A DNA stretch of 64,000 nucleotides, taken from the NCBI GenBank assembly GCA_020723485.1, contig DYIU01000002.1, positions 95,543-159,542 on the forward strand, read 5' to 3'. The DNA is from Acidimicrobium ferrooxidans. Its GTDB lineage: Bacteria > Actinomycetota > Geothermincolia > Fen-727 > Anoxymicrobiaceae. Both the position numbers and the translations under genes were made by a program. Shown piece after piece: positions 1 through 8,220 of this stretch. The notes under the pieces were generated by a model. That model worked only from the letters and a program-made list of their open reading frames with translations, was not told the origin of the DNA and searched no databases. Positions within the stretch are counted from its first letter, which is position 1. Each line of letters starts with the position of its first letter.

Positions 1-150
1 CAGAGCTGTCGACGGGGATACAACGGCCCCCGTGGGAGGCGGTCCCGGCGAGGCAGAGCTGTCGACGGGGATACAACGGCCCCCGTGGGAGGCGGTCCCG
101 GCGAGGCACAGCGGTCGATCTGGATACAGTAATCCCCCATGCCGGGCCCG
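1..150. repeat. 53-bp tandem repeat array reaching the left window edge
   Basis: Two identical 53-bp units (1-53 and 54-106), beginning CAGAGCTGTCGACGGGGATA, are followed by a diverged third unit from 107 to about 150. A relative of the third unit lies directly upstream of the MITE-like copy near 45.8 kb. The array is probably cut by the window edge. No ORF explains it, and identical head-to-tail units without unique spacers are not a CRISPR. Confidence 0.85.
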
Positions 151-166
151 GGCTTCAGGGAGATGA

Positions 167-325
167 CCGCAGGTTTGAATCTCAAAAGCTAACAGTAATT
201 ATCAACTGTTATTCAGAACAACAGGAGTAACGCCCGTTGCGGCTTTCGTGCCCCGGTTTGGGTGAATTCCGTGGTCAGGGACCACTTCTGTTAACGACTG
301 TTGTCAGTGTGATTCAAACCTGCGG
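167..325. mobile_element. MITE-like element, copy 1 (159 bp, 15-bp terminal inverted repeats)
   Basis: The left end CCGCAGGTTTGAATC (167-181) is exactly inverted at the right end GATTCAAACCTGCGG (311-325). Inside, GTGGTC-AGG-GACCAC can form a hairpin. A copy of the same length and clearly similar interior lies at 45827-45985, and a more diverged one at 11953-12111. No transposase ORF fits inside, so it would be non-autonomous. It sits just beyond the 3' end of a minus-strand gene, as do the other two copies. Confidence 0.8.
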
Positions 326-353
326 CACGAAATCAGGAACGGTGAAGTCTCCG

Positions 354-557
354 TTACCGCTCGAATTCGAGGACGGTGTTCCTGTCCGGGTCGACGAAGC
401 AGTCCGGGCAGAATGCGACAACCTTGCCCCCGTCACACCCGAACCCGTAATCCTCGAGCTTGACGCAGAAATCGCAGAGTGGGATGCCGCATCCGAGGCA
501 GAGGATGACCGCGTTGGCCTCTCCGCAGTAATGACAGTCCGTCCCTTCTTCTATCAA
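354..557 (-). CDS. small Cys-rich zinc-finger protein
   Basis: This 67-residue ORF carries closely spaced cysteine pairs typical of a zinc ribbon or B-box-like fold: CHYC, CLGC, CDFC and CPDC, with further single Cys/His. It reads away from hisD. The start chosen is TTG at 557, preceded by AGGCGG; upstream codons in this frame run into the hisD start region and look like antisense. No catalytic residues are visible, so its role is unknown; a small metal-binding or nucleic-acid-binding adaptor is possible. The Cys spacing is the main reason for calling it real. The non-ATG start and small size keep confidence moderate. Confidence 0.5.
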   Translation of the reverse strand: MIEEGTDCHYCGEANAVILCLGCGIPLCDFCVKLEDYGFGCDGGKVVAFCPDCFVDPDRNTVLEFER

Positions 558-618
558 TCGAGCCGCCTGCCTAATCGTATGGGTTGCGCTATACTTCGGT
601 AGTCGAAAGGCTTCTGTG

Positions 619-1902
619 ATGATGATATCGACGTTCGACGTCTCAAGGCAAGAAGACATAGCGCCCGCCGTCGCGCGGATACGCTCGACAGAGGCCGCCG
701 GCGCGGGGGTCGAAGACGAGGTCAGGCGCGTCATCGACTCCGTCCGTGAGAACGGCGACGCCGCGCTCGTGGAGCTCACGAAGCGATTCGACGGCGTCAA
801 CCTGGAGCCCGGCCGGTTAGAGCTGCCCTCGACCGAAACCAGGGCCGCGCTCGACGCTCTCGACGGCCCTACAAGAGAGGCTCTCGGCAAGGCCGCCGAG
901 CGTATCGCCAGTTTCGCACGCGAGGGCCTCTCGAGTGACTGGAAAAGGGAAGTGGCCCCGGGGCTTACCGTGGGGCAGGTGCACCGGCCCCTGGACACCG
1001 CGGGCATCTACGTGCCAGGTGGCAGGTTCCCGTACCCATCCACCGTACTCATGACGGGCATCCTCGCCCGCGAAGCGGGGGTCGGTGAAATCGTATTCTG
1101 CGTCCCCCCGTCGGACGGCGGGAGCCCCAACGCGACGACCCTGGCCGCAGCGGCCCTGGTCGGCGGCTGCAGGGTTTTCAGGGTCGGCGGCGCCCAGGCC
1201 GTCGCGGCGATGGCATACGGGACCGGCAGCGTCCCCAGGTGCCGTATCATCGCGGGGCCGGGCAACATCTACGTGGCCACCGCAAAGAGGATGCTGTCCG
1301 ATGTGGTGAGCACCGACCTGGAGGCCGGGCCCAGCGAAGTCGCGGTTTACGTCGACGGCTCGGTAGACCTTTCATTCCCCGCCGCCGACATGCTGGCGCA
1401 GCTCGAGCACGACCCGCTTTCCCTCGCCGTCATGGTCTGTGAACAGCCCGACGTGCTTGATGCCGCCGCCGGGGTCATCAGCGGGCTCCTGGAGGGGCTC
1501 GACGAGGGTACCGCAACTGCCGGGGACGTGGCCCTGGTGCGCTGCGGCACGAGGGAGCTCTCGCTCGGCTTCCTCAACGAGCTCGCGCCCGAGCACCTGG
1601 AGCTCATGGTTGAAAGCGCCGTGGAGCTGCTGCCCGGGGTGACCTCGGCGGGATGCGTATTCCTGGGCCCGATGTCGGCTGTGGCCCTGGGCGATTACGT
1701 ATCCGGGCCCAGCCACGTGCTGCCTACAGGAGGCACAGCGGCAAGGCTGTCCGGCCTCCGGTGCGATGACTTCCGGCGGACTATGAACGTTATCTCGTAT
1801 ACAGAAGAGGGCTTTGAAGCTGACGCGCCGGAGGCGAGGTTGCTCGCCGGGCTCGAAGGGCTGCGCTTCCACGCCCTTTCGCTCGACATAAGGAACCGCT
1901 GA
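619..1902 (+). CDS. hisD: histidinol dehydrogenase
   Basis: Catalyses the last two steps of histidine biosynthesis, the NAD-dependent oxidation of L-histidinol to L-histidine in the cytoplasm. The 427-residue length is normal. Family motifs are present in order: GGRFPYPSTVLM, VGGAQAVAAMAYGT, GPGNIYVATAK and the catalytic APEHLEL (Glu-His pair). Starts GTG616, ATG619 and ATG622 are all in frame; AAAGG at 606-610 best suits ATG619. First gene of hisD-B-H-A-F, 16 nt before hisB. Confidence 0.95.
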   Translation: MMISTFDVSRQEDIAPAVARIRSTEAAGAGVEDEVRRVIDSVRENGDAALVELTKRFDGVNLEPGRLELPSTETRAALDALDGPTREALGKAAERIASFAREGLSSDWKREVAPGLTVGQVHRPLDTAGIYVPGGRFPYPSTVLMTGILAREAGVGEIVFCVPPSDGGSPNATTLAAAALVGGCRVFRVGGAQAVAAMAYGTGSVPRCRIIAGPGNIYVATAKRMLSDVVSTDLEAGPSEVAVYVDGSVDLSFPAADMLAQLEHDPLSLAVMVCEQPDVLDAAAGVISGLLEGLDEGTATAGDVALVRCGTRELSLGFLNELAPEHLELMVESAVELLPGVTSAGCVFLGPMSAVALGDYVSGPSHVLPTGGTAARLSGLRCDDFRRTMNVISYTEEGFEADAPEARLLAGLEGLRFHALSLDIRNR

Positions 1903-1918
1903 GGCAGGAGGTACGAAG

Positions 1919-2506
1919 TTGTCCAGGAAAGGACAGATCGAGCGCAAGACGCGCGAGACGCTGATAAGCGTGTCGCTCGACCTGGACGGGTCGGGGCAGG
2001 CCGGGGTGTCTACGGGGCTGCCGTTCTTCGACCACATGCTCGAGCTCATGTTCAGGCATGCCCTGATCGACCTCGACATGGAGGCCAGCGGCGACCTCGA
2101 GGTCGACGGGCACCACACGGTGGAGGACACCGGCCTGGCTATCGGCGCGGCGCTGCTCCAGGCCCTGGGCGACAAGCGCGGGCTCACGAGGTTCGCTTCG
2201 AGCCTGGTGCCTATGGACGAGTGCCTGGCCGAGGTGGCGATCGACATCAGCGGCCGTCCGCACCTGACCTACGAGGTCGCGCTCGAGCCGGAGCCGCTCG
2301 GCAACCTGGACCCCGCCCTGGCGAAGGACTTCTTCCAGGGGCTGGTGAACGAGGCGGAACTGACGCTGCACATAGAGCTGCGCCGCGGCGGCGGCGTGCA
2401 CCACAGCCTCGAGGCGGTCTTCAAGGCCGCCGGGCGGGCCCTCAAGGGCGCCGTTGCCATCGATCCCAGGGTCAGCGGCGTTCCCAGCACGAAGGGAAAG
2501 CTGTGA
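1919..2506 (+). CDS. hisB: imidazoleglycerol-phosphate dehydratase
   Basis: Dehydrates imidazoleglycerol phosphate to imidazole-acetol phosphate using two Mn ions. This is the 195-residue monofunctional form, without the phosphatase domain of enterobacterial HisB. The metal-binding motifs GLPFFDHML, DGHHTVED and GGVHHSLE are all visible. The TTG start at 1919 follows a strong AGGAGG. The last base of its stop is the first base of the hisH ATG, implying coupled translation. Confidence 0.95.
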   Translation: MSRKGQIERKTRETLISVSLDLDGSGQAGVSTGLPFFDHMLELMFRHALIDLDMEASGDLEVDGHHTVEDTGLAIGAALLQALGDKRGLTRFASSLVPMDECLAEVAIDISGRPHLTYEVALEPEPLGNLDPALAKDFFQGLVNEAELTLHIELRRGGGVHHSLEAVFKAAGRALKGAVAIDPRVSGVPSTKGKL

Positions 2507-3123
2507 TGCCGCGGGTCGGGATAATCGATTACGGCATGGGAAACCTCAGAAGCGTCGAGAAGGGGCTCCAGAAAGTCGGCGTGGAAGTCACGCTCTGCTC
2601 CGAAGCAGAGGAATTCGACTCATTCGACGGCCTGGTACTGCCGGGGGTTGGAGCATTCGGCGACGCGATGGGGCACCTTCGCGAACGGGGCATGGACCGG
2701 GCCCTCCACCACTACATCGGGTCGGGGCGCAACCTGCTCGGAATATGCCTGGGCCTCCAGATGCTGTTCGAGTACAGCGAGGAGCACGGCCGCAACGAGG
2801 GCCTCGGCGTGATCCCGGGAAAGGTCAGGAGGCTCCCGGGCACCGTCAAGGTTCCCCACATGGGCTGGAACGTACTGAACGTCACCCGCGATGTGCCGCT
2901 CTTCGAAGGCGTCGCGAGCGGGAGCCGTTTCTACTTCGTGCATTCTTACTACTGCGAGCCGTCCACGGATGACTGGACGATAGGGACCACCCCCTACGGG
3001 CTCGAGTTCACCTGTGCCGCCGGAAGGGAGAACGTATGGGGCCTCCAGTTCCACCCTGAGAAGTCGAGCCTTCTGGGGCTCCGGATCCTGGAGAACTTCG
3101 GCAGGATGGTGGCTTCGGGATGA
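2506..3123 (+). CDS. hisH: imidazole glycerol phosphate synthase, glutaminase subunit
   Basis: Class I glutamine amidotransferase subunit that feeds ammonia to HisF. 205 residues. The oxyanion/nucleophile region LLGICLGLQML has the catalytic Cys, and GLQFHPEKS has the His-Glu pair. The N-terminus IIDYGMGNLRSV is typical of HisH. Start and stop overlap hisB and hisA by 1-4 nt, so HisH and HisF are made from one message, as expected for a heterodimer. Confidence 0.96.
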   Translation: MPRVGIIDYGMGNLRSVEKGLQKVGVEVTLCSEAEEFDSFDGLVLPGVGAFGDAMGHLRERGMDRALHHYIGSGRNLLGICLGLQMLFEYSEEHGRNEGLGVIPGKVRRLPGTVKVPHMGWNVLNVTRDVPLFEGVASGSRFYFVHSYYCEPSTDDWTIGTTPYGLEFTCAAGRENVWGLQFHPEKSSLLGLRILENFGRMVASG

Positions 3124-3869
3124 CAGCCGCGCAGTTCACTGTCATACCGGCGGTCGACATCAGGGGCGGAAGGTGCGTGCGCCTGTTCAGGGGCCTGCCC
3201 GAGAAAGAGACCGTGTTCTCCGAGGACCCGGTGCGCGTCGCCCGCCGTTGGCAGGACGAAGGCGCGAGCCTCCTGCACGTAGTGGACCTGGACGGCGCGT
3301 TCAAGGGCAGCCCGGTCAACGAGGACGTCGTGCTGCGCATCGCCGGCGAACTGAGCATACCCGTTGAGGTCGGCGGCGGCATCCGCACCCTCGACTCGGC
3401 TCTGGTGTACCTGGAGGGCGGGGTCTCGAGGGTCATAATCGGGACCGCTGCGTTCGGGGCGCCGGGCCTGCTGGAGGAGCTCTCTGCCGAGCTGGGAGAG
3501 CGACTCGCGGTAGGGGTGGACGTCAGGGACGGCCGCGTTGCGCTCGCCGGCTGGACCGAGACGGGGGACATGGGTCCCGTCGAGGCCGTTTCCATGCTCG
3601 GGGAAGCGGGGGTCCGTCGGGTCGTCTACACGGACACTGCCCGGGACGGCACCCTGTCCGGGCCGAACTTCCAGGGGATCGAGGAGGTAGCGCGCGCTTC
3701 CACAGCACCCGTAATCGCCTCGGGCGGGGTCGGCAGCCTGTCGGACGTCGAGCGCATAGCCGCGATGAGCGGTCTTGGAATCGAGGGAGTCATAATCGGC
3801 ATGGCGCTCTACAGGGGTGGGTTCACGCTCCCCGAGGCGCAGCGGACCGCCGAGAGGGGAGCCGCCTGA
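3120..3869 (+). CDS. hisA: ProFAR isomerase
   Basis: 1-(5-phosphoribosyl)-5-[(5-phosphoribosylamino)methylideneamino]imidazole-4-carboxamide isomerase, a (beta/alpha)8 Amadori-type isomerase. 249 residues. [14 protein letters not shown] carries the first catalytic Asp, and [14 protein letters not shown] the second. The half-barrel phosphate motifs EVGGGIRT and IASGGVGSL are present. In actinobacteria this enzyme (PriA) can also serve TrpF; the sequence alone does not settle whether this one does. It overlaps hisH by 4 nt and hisF by 1 nt. Confidence 0.94.
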   Translation: MTAAQFTVIPAVDIRGGRCVRLFRGLPEKETVFSEDPVRVARRWQDEGASLLHVVDLDGAFKGSPVNEDVVLRIAGELSIPVEVGGGIRTLDSALVYLEGGVSRVIIGTAAFGAPGLLEELSAELGERLAVGVDVRDGRVALAGWTETGDMGPVEAVSMLGEAGVRRVVYTDTARDGTLSGPNFQGIEEVARASTAPVIASGGVGSLSDVERIAAMSGLGIEGVIIGMALYRGGFTLPEAQRTAERGAA

Positions 3870-4627
3870 TGCTCGCCAAGAGGATAATACCGTGCCTGGA
3901 CGTCGAGAGCGGGAGGGTGGTCAAGGGCGTACATTTCGTCAACCTTCGCGACGCTGGCGACCCCGTGGAGCTCGCGGCCTTCTATGACAGGGAAGGCGCG
4001 GACGAGCTCGTCTTCCTGGACATCACCGCCTCACACGAGGGAAGGGATACTAAGGTCGAGCTCGCCGGTCGCACAGGGGACGAGGTGTTCATCCCTTATA
4101 CCATCGGCGGCGGGATTAGCACGCTGGACGACATCAGGAACATCCTCAAGGCCGGCGCTGACAAGATTTCGGTCAACACGGCCGCCGTCGACGATCCCTC
4201 GCTCGTGCGGCGCGCCTCCGAAAGGTTCGGGAGCCAGTGCGTTGTGGTGGCGATAGACGGCCGGAGGCGGCCGGACGGGTCGTGGGAGGTCTACACGCAC
4301 GGAGGAAGGACGCCCACCGGGGTGGATGTCATGGAGTGGGCACGCAAGGTCGAGGCGCTTGGGGCCGGAGAGATAATGCTCACCAGCATGGACCGGGACG
4401 GCACCAAGCTCGGATACGACCTGCCGATGACGAAAGCGGTCTGCGACGCCGTGACAATTCCTGTAATCGCCAGCGGTGGTGCGGGCAACCTGGAGCACCT
4501 CGCGGAGGCGATAGAGGAGACCGGCTGCGACGCGGTGCTCGCGGCGAGCATCTTCCACTACGGGGAACACACCATAGCCGAGGCCAAGGCGCTCCTCGCC
4601 TCGCGCGGCATCGAGGTCCGGCTGTAA
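3869..4627 (+). CDS. hisF: imidazole glycerol phosphate synthase, cyclase subunit
   Basis: Condenses HisH-derived ammonia with PRFAR to give imidazole glycerol phosphate and AICAR. 252 residues. The N-terminus [16 protein letters not shown] carries the first catalytic Asp, and [14 protein letters not shown] the second. IGGGIST and IASGGAGN bind phosphate. Last gene of the contiguous his block; about 95 nt then separate it from the first liv gene. Confidence 0.96.
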   Translation: MLAKRIIPCLDVESGRVVKGVHFVNLRDAGDPVELAAFYDREGADELVFLDITASHEGRDTKVELAGRTGDEVFIPYTIGGGISTLDDIRNILKAGADKISVNTAAVDDPSLVRRASERFGSQCVVVAIDGRRRPDGSWEVYTHGGRTPTGVDVMEWARKVEALGAGEIMLTSMDRDGTKLGYDLPMTKAVCDAVTIPVIASGGAGNLEHLAEAIEETGCDAVLAASIFHYGEHTIAEAKALLASRGIEVRL

Positions 4628-4721
4628 CCCGCCGGCTCGCGCTGTAATTGAAATGCACAATGCCGTATAGTATTCACCTGACGCGTTTTTTCAAAGGAAT
4701 CCACTGCCAGGGAGGTCGAGT

Positions 4722-5900
4722 GTGATGTTCAGGTCCAGGACTTTCGCAGGGGCTCTCGCCGCCTTCATCTTTATCGGCTTGGTCGCGGCGGTGCTCCTTC
4801 CCGGCTGCGGAAAGAGCAACGAGGGCAAGGTGTTCAAGGTAGGGGTCATCGTCTCCCTCTCCGGCCCCGCGGCCCCGCTGGGCCAGCCCGAGCAACGCTC
4901 CTTGAGCCTTCTCGAGGAGAACGTCAACGACTCGGGCGGCATCGACGGCGGCAAGGTCGAATTCGTCATCGAGGATGACGAAAGCGACCCGCAGAAGGCC
5001 AACCTCGCGGCGACCAAGCTGATAGAGCAGGAGGGGGTATCCGTGGTGATCGGGTGCAGCTCCACCGGCTCCACGCTCGCCATTTCGCCCACCGCGGAGA
5101 GCAAGCAGATCCCGGTGGTGTCCATGGCGGCCGGCACAAAGCTGACCCAGCCCGTGAAGAAATGGCTTTTCAGCGTCGCGCCCAACGACGCACTTGTCAT
5201 CGAGAAGGTACTCATGTACATGCAGGACGACATAAAGGTGAAGAAAGTCGCCGTCCTGCATGATTCCAACGCGTACGGCACCGGTGGCGCCGACGAGTTC
5301 ACGGCCAAGGCGCCCGATTATGGCATCACCGTCGTCTCCAACGAGAGCTACGGCTCGGCCGACACCGACATGACCGCCCAGCTGACCAAGATCGGGCAGA
5401 CCGATGCTCAGGCGGTACTTGTCTGGGGCACAAACCCGGGGCCGGCCTCAATAGCGAAGAACATGCAGCAGTTGGGGATGGACCTGCCGTTCATAGGTTC
5501 CTCGGGCATAGCCAACAAGAAGTTCATCGAGCTCGCCGGCCCGGCGGCCGAGGGCGTTGTCTTCCCTGCAAGCCGCCTGATACTGCCGAGCACGATACCG
5601 GCCGGGAGCGAGTGGGCGAAGGTAGTAGAAGAGTTCAGCTCCGAGTACAAGGCGAAGTACGACCTTGACATCGACACCTTTGCCGCTCACGGCTGGGACG
5701 CCGGCAACATGGTGGTCAATGCCCTCCAGGAGGCTGGGGAGGACAGCGCCTTGATACGCGACGAGATAGAGCAGCTCGAGGATTACGCCGGGGCCGACGG
5801 GGTCTTCACGTACTCGCCGAAGGACCACGCCGGGCTCACCGTCGACGCGCTTGTCATGGTCAAGATAGAGAACGGCCAGTGGGTGGAGGCCGTCCAGTGA
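4722..5900 (+). CDS. branched-chain amino-acid ABC transporter binding lipoprotein 1
   Basis: Extracytoplasmic LivJ-type periplasmic-binding protein of about 392 residues. A lipoprotein signal ends in LPGC, so the mature protein is predicted to be membrane-anchored. The two-lobe Peripla_BP_6 fold is recognisable from VGVIVSLSGPAAPLG, FVIEDDES and AVLHDSNAYGTGGADEF. GGAGG-like ribosome-binding sequence GGAGG (4711-4715) serves GTG4722 or ATG4725. The next gene is a close paralogue, so specificity may have diverged between the two. Substrate is inferred from the liv context; related proteins also bind urea, amides or aromatic acids. Confidence 0.9.
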   Translation: MMFRSRTFAGALAAFIFIGLVAAVLLPGCGKSNEGKVFKVGVIVSLSGPAAPLGQPEQRSLSLLEENVNDSGGIDGGKVEFVIEDDESDPQKANLAATKLIEQEGVSVVIGCSSTGSTLAISPTAESKQIPVVSMAAGTKLTQPVKKWLFSVAPNDALVIEKVLMYMQDDIKVKKVAVLHDSNAYGTGGADEFTAKAPDYGITVVSNESYGSADTDMTAQLTKIGQTDAQAVLVWGTNPGPASIAKNMQQLGMDLPFIGSSGIANKKFIELAGPAAEGVVFPASRLILPSTIPAGSEWAKVVEEFSSEYKAKYDLDIDTFAAHGWDAGNMVVNALQEAGEDSALIRDEIEQLEDYAGADGVFTYSPKDHAGLTVDALVMVKIENGQWVEAVQ

Positions 5901-5993
5901 GAATTGTGGACAGCCAACTGACGATATGGTTAAATTCTTCTTTACAGTTTCTGCAGGGCACTGGTACGGGATGAGAAAAAGGGAGGGTGAATA

Positions 5994-7175
5994 GTGCTCA
6001 AGAAAACCAGCTCAGGATTGATACTCGTCGCATTATGCCTGGCGGTGCTCGTTGCCGTCACCGCAGCAGGCTGCGGAGAGCAGAAGGTCGACACCTCCAA
6101 GGAGACCTACAAGATAGGCGCGGTCCTGTCGCTCTCCGGGCCCGCGGCCCCGCTCGGGCAGCCCGAGCAGAGGGCGCTGGACCTCCTCGAGGAACAGCTG
6201 AACGACGGCGCCGGGGTGGACGGACACCCGGTCGAGTTCATAATCGAGGACGATGAGAGCCAGCCCGAGAAGGCCAAGGCCGCGATCACCAAGCTCATCA
6301 ACCAGGAGAAGGTGGCCGGCGTCATCGGCAGCAGCACGACCGGCGCCACGCTTGCAATGGCCCCGGTCGCCCAGAGCTCCAAGATACCGCTCATCTGCTG
6401 CGCGGCAGGCACCAAGATAACCAACCCGGTCATGTCCTACGTGTTCCGCACGCCGCCGACCGACTCGATGGCCATCACCAAGGTGCTCCAGTACCTCAAG
6501 GCCAAGAAGATCGGCAAGATTGCGATACTGCACGACTCCAACGCCTTCGGCACCGGCGGCGCCGACGAGCTGAGCCAGAAGGCCGGCGAATACGACGTCG
6601 AGGTCGTGGCTCGCGAGAGCTACGGCTCGACCGACACAGACATGACCGCACAGCTCACCAAGATAAAGGGCACCCCGGCCGAGGCAATCGTGGTGTGGGG
6701 GACCAACCCGGGGCCGGCTTCCATAGCAAAGAACATGCAGCAGCTCGGCATGAACATACCGTACGTGGGCAGCCACGGCATCGCCAACCAGAAGTTCATC
6801 GAGCTGGCGGGCGCCGCTGCAAACGGTGTGGTTTTTCCCGCAGGAAAGCTGCTCGTCCCCGAGTCAATCGAGGAAGGGAGCGAGTGGCGCACAATGGTCG
6901 ATGATTTCGCCGCCGAGTACAAGGCGAAGTACAACATGGACATCGACACGTTCGCGGCCCACGGATACGACGCGGGTCTCATAATGACCAAGGCCATGGA
7001 AGAGGCCGGCACCGATCCCGTCAAGCTGCGCGACGCGATAGAGGAGACCACCGCCCTGGTCGGAGTCGACGGCGAGTACAACTACTCGGCGAAGGACCAC
7101 GACGGGCTCAAGACTTCCGATCTCATCATGATAATCATCGAGAACGGGAAGTGGACCGAAGAAAAGTCCTCCTGA
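5994..7175 (+). CDS. branched-chain amino-acid ABC transporter binding lipoprotein 2
   Basis: Second LivJ-type lipoprotein, 393 residues, clearly paralogous to the preceding gene; the stretch LSGPAAPLGQPEQR is identical in both. The signal peptide ends in TAAGC. It starts at GTG, 8 nt after GGGAGGG. The 93-nt spacer before it and the strong terminator-like hairpin after it suggest its level is set separately from the permease genes. High-level binding-protein expression relative to permease is common in such systems. Confidence 0.9.
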   Translation: MLKKTSSGLILVALCLAVLVAVTAAGCGEQKVDTSKETYKIGAVLSLSGPAAPLGQPEQRALDLLEEQLNDGAGVDGHPVEFIIEDDESQPEKAKAAITKLINQEKVAGVIGSSTTGATLAMAPVAQSSKIPLICCAAGTKITNPVMSYVFRTPPTDSMAITKVLQYLKAKKIGKIAILHDSNAFGTGGADELSQKAGEYDVEVVARESYGSTDTDMTAQLTKIKGTPAEAIVVWGTNPGPASIAKNMQQLGMNIPYVGSHGIANQKFIELAGAAANGVVFPAGKLLVPESIEEGSEWRTMVDDFAAEYKAKYNMDIDTFAAHGYDAGLIMTKAMEEAGTDPVKLRDAIEETTALVGVDGEYNYSAKDHDGLKTSDLIMIIIENGKWTEEKSS

Positions 7176-7199
7176 TACTGAAGAAAAACGGTAAAATAG

Positions 7200-7233
7200 A
7201 ACAGGCTAGGTCTCTTCGGGCCTAGCCTGTTTC
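7200..7233 (+). terminator. terminator-like hairpin between binding protein and permease genes
   Basis: AACAGGCTAGG (7200-7210) pairs exactly with CCTAGCCTGTT (7221-7231) across a 10-nt loop, with A-rich sequence before and a short T run after. It lies between livJ2 and livH on the same strand. Probably an attenuating terminator giving more binding protein than permease message, or an mRNA 3'-end stabiliser. Confidence 0.75.
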
Positions 7234-7254
7234 TTGGAATACTGGGAGTTCCAC

Positions 7255-8220
7255 GTGGGAAGGGCTGACCGGAGGCAGAGAGCGCTGCTCGTAGGGTCGG
7301 CGGTGTTCGTCGGCCTGGTGATAGCCGCTACGCTCATTTCCAAGGGATCCACCGGCTTCCAGTGGATAGTGAGCGGCATAACCGTAGGAAGCATCTACGC
7401 GCTCATCGCCATGGGCTTCTCCGTCATCTACTCGAGCACCCGGGTCATCAACTTTGCCCAGGGCGAGTTCAGCATGCTCGGCGGGATGCTCATGTACAGC
7501 CTGTCCACCAGGGGAGGCCTGCCCCCATGGCTCGGCTTCATCTTCTCCGTCCTCATAGTCACAGCCATCGGCGCGGCCCTCGAGCGGCTCACCATACATC
7601 CCATGCGCGACCAGTCGGTCATCACGATAATCATCATCACCATCGGCATAGCGATAGCGCTCCGGGCTGTCGCGAAGTGGATATGGGGCACCGACCCGGT
7701 CAAGATAGCGTCGTTCTCCGGGGACTCACCCATCAGGTTCCTGGGGGCCGCGGTCGTTCCGCAGAGCTTCTGGGTGTTCGGGTTCGCCATAGTGGTAGTG
7801 ATACTCGTTTTCCTGTTCTTCAACAGGACGCTGCTGGGCAAGGGCATGCGCGCCGCGGCCACGAACTCCGACGCCGCGAGCCTCGTGGGCGTGAGTTCTT
7901 CCACCAGCTCGCTCATAGCCTGGACGATAGCGGCCGCGGTCGGGGCGGCGGCCGGGATAGTCATCGCGCCCATCAACTTCGCGGGCTACAACTTCGGCAT
8001 CATGCTGGGCCTGAAGGGGTTCACCGCGGCCGTGCTCGGGGGCCTGGGCAGCGCGCCCGGCGCAGTCGTGGGCGGCCTGGTGCTCGGGGTGCTCGAGACC
8101 ATCACCGCCGGGGTGTTCCCGTCAGGGTACAAGGACGCCGTCGCGTTCCTCATCCTGATACTTGTACTTCTCATCAGGCCCCAGGGGCTTCTGGGCCGGG
8201 CTGAGGACGTGAAGGTATGA
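7255..8220 (+). CDS. livH: branched-chain amino-acid ABC transporter permease LivH
   Basis: Integral membrane permease of about 321 residues and eight or so hydrophobic segments. It has family motifs FSVIYSSTRVINFAQGEF near the N-terminus and GLGSAPGAVVGG near the C-terminus (the coupling helix region contacting the ATPases). GTG7255 is preferred because GGGAG sits 6 nt upstream; the alternative TTG7234 falls in the tail of the preceding hairpin. Its stop overlaps the livM start. Confidence 0.92.
   Translation: MGRADRRQRALLVGSAVFVGLVIAATLISKGSTGFQWIVSGITVGSIYALIAMGFSVIYSSTRVINFAQGEFSMLGGMLMYSLSTRGGLPPWLGFIFSVLIVTAIGAALERLTIHPMRDQSVITIIIITIGIAIALRAVAKWIWGTDPVKIASFSGDSPIRFLGAAVVPQSFWVFGFAIVVVILVFLFFNRTLLGKGMRAAATNSDAASLVGVSSSTSSLIAWTIAAAVGAAAGIVIAPINFAGYNFGIMLGLKGFTAAVLGGLGSAPGAVVGGLVLGVLETITAGVFPSGYKDAVAFLILILVLLIRPQGLLGRAEDVKV

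Noticed and set aside
1-150. Possible CRISPR array at the left edge
   Set aside because: Units are directly contiguous with no unique spacers, and no cas genes are seen.
237-602. Plus-strand ORF of 121 codons before hisD
   Set aside because: It crosses the MITE-like element and is antisense to the better-supported Cys-rich ORF; no recognisable protein pattern.
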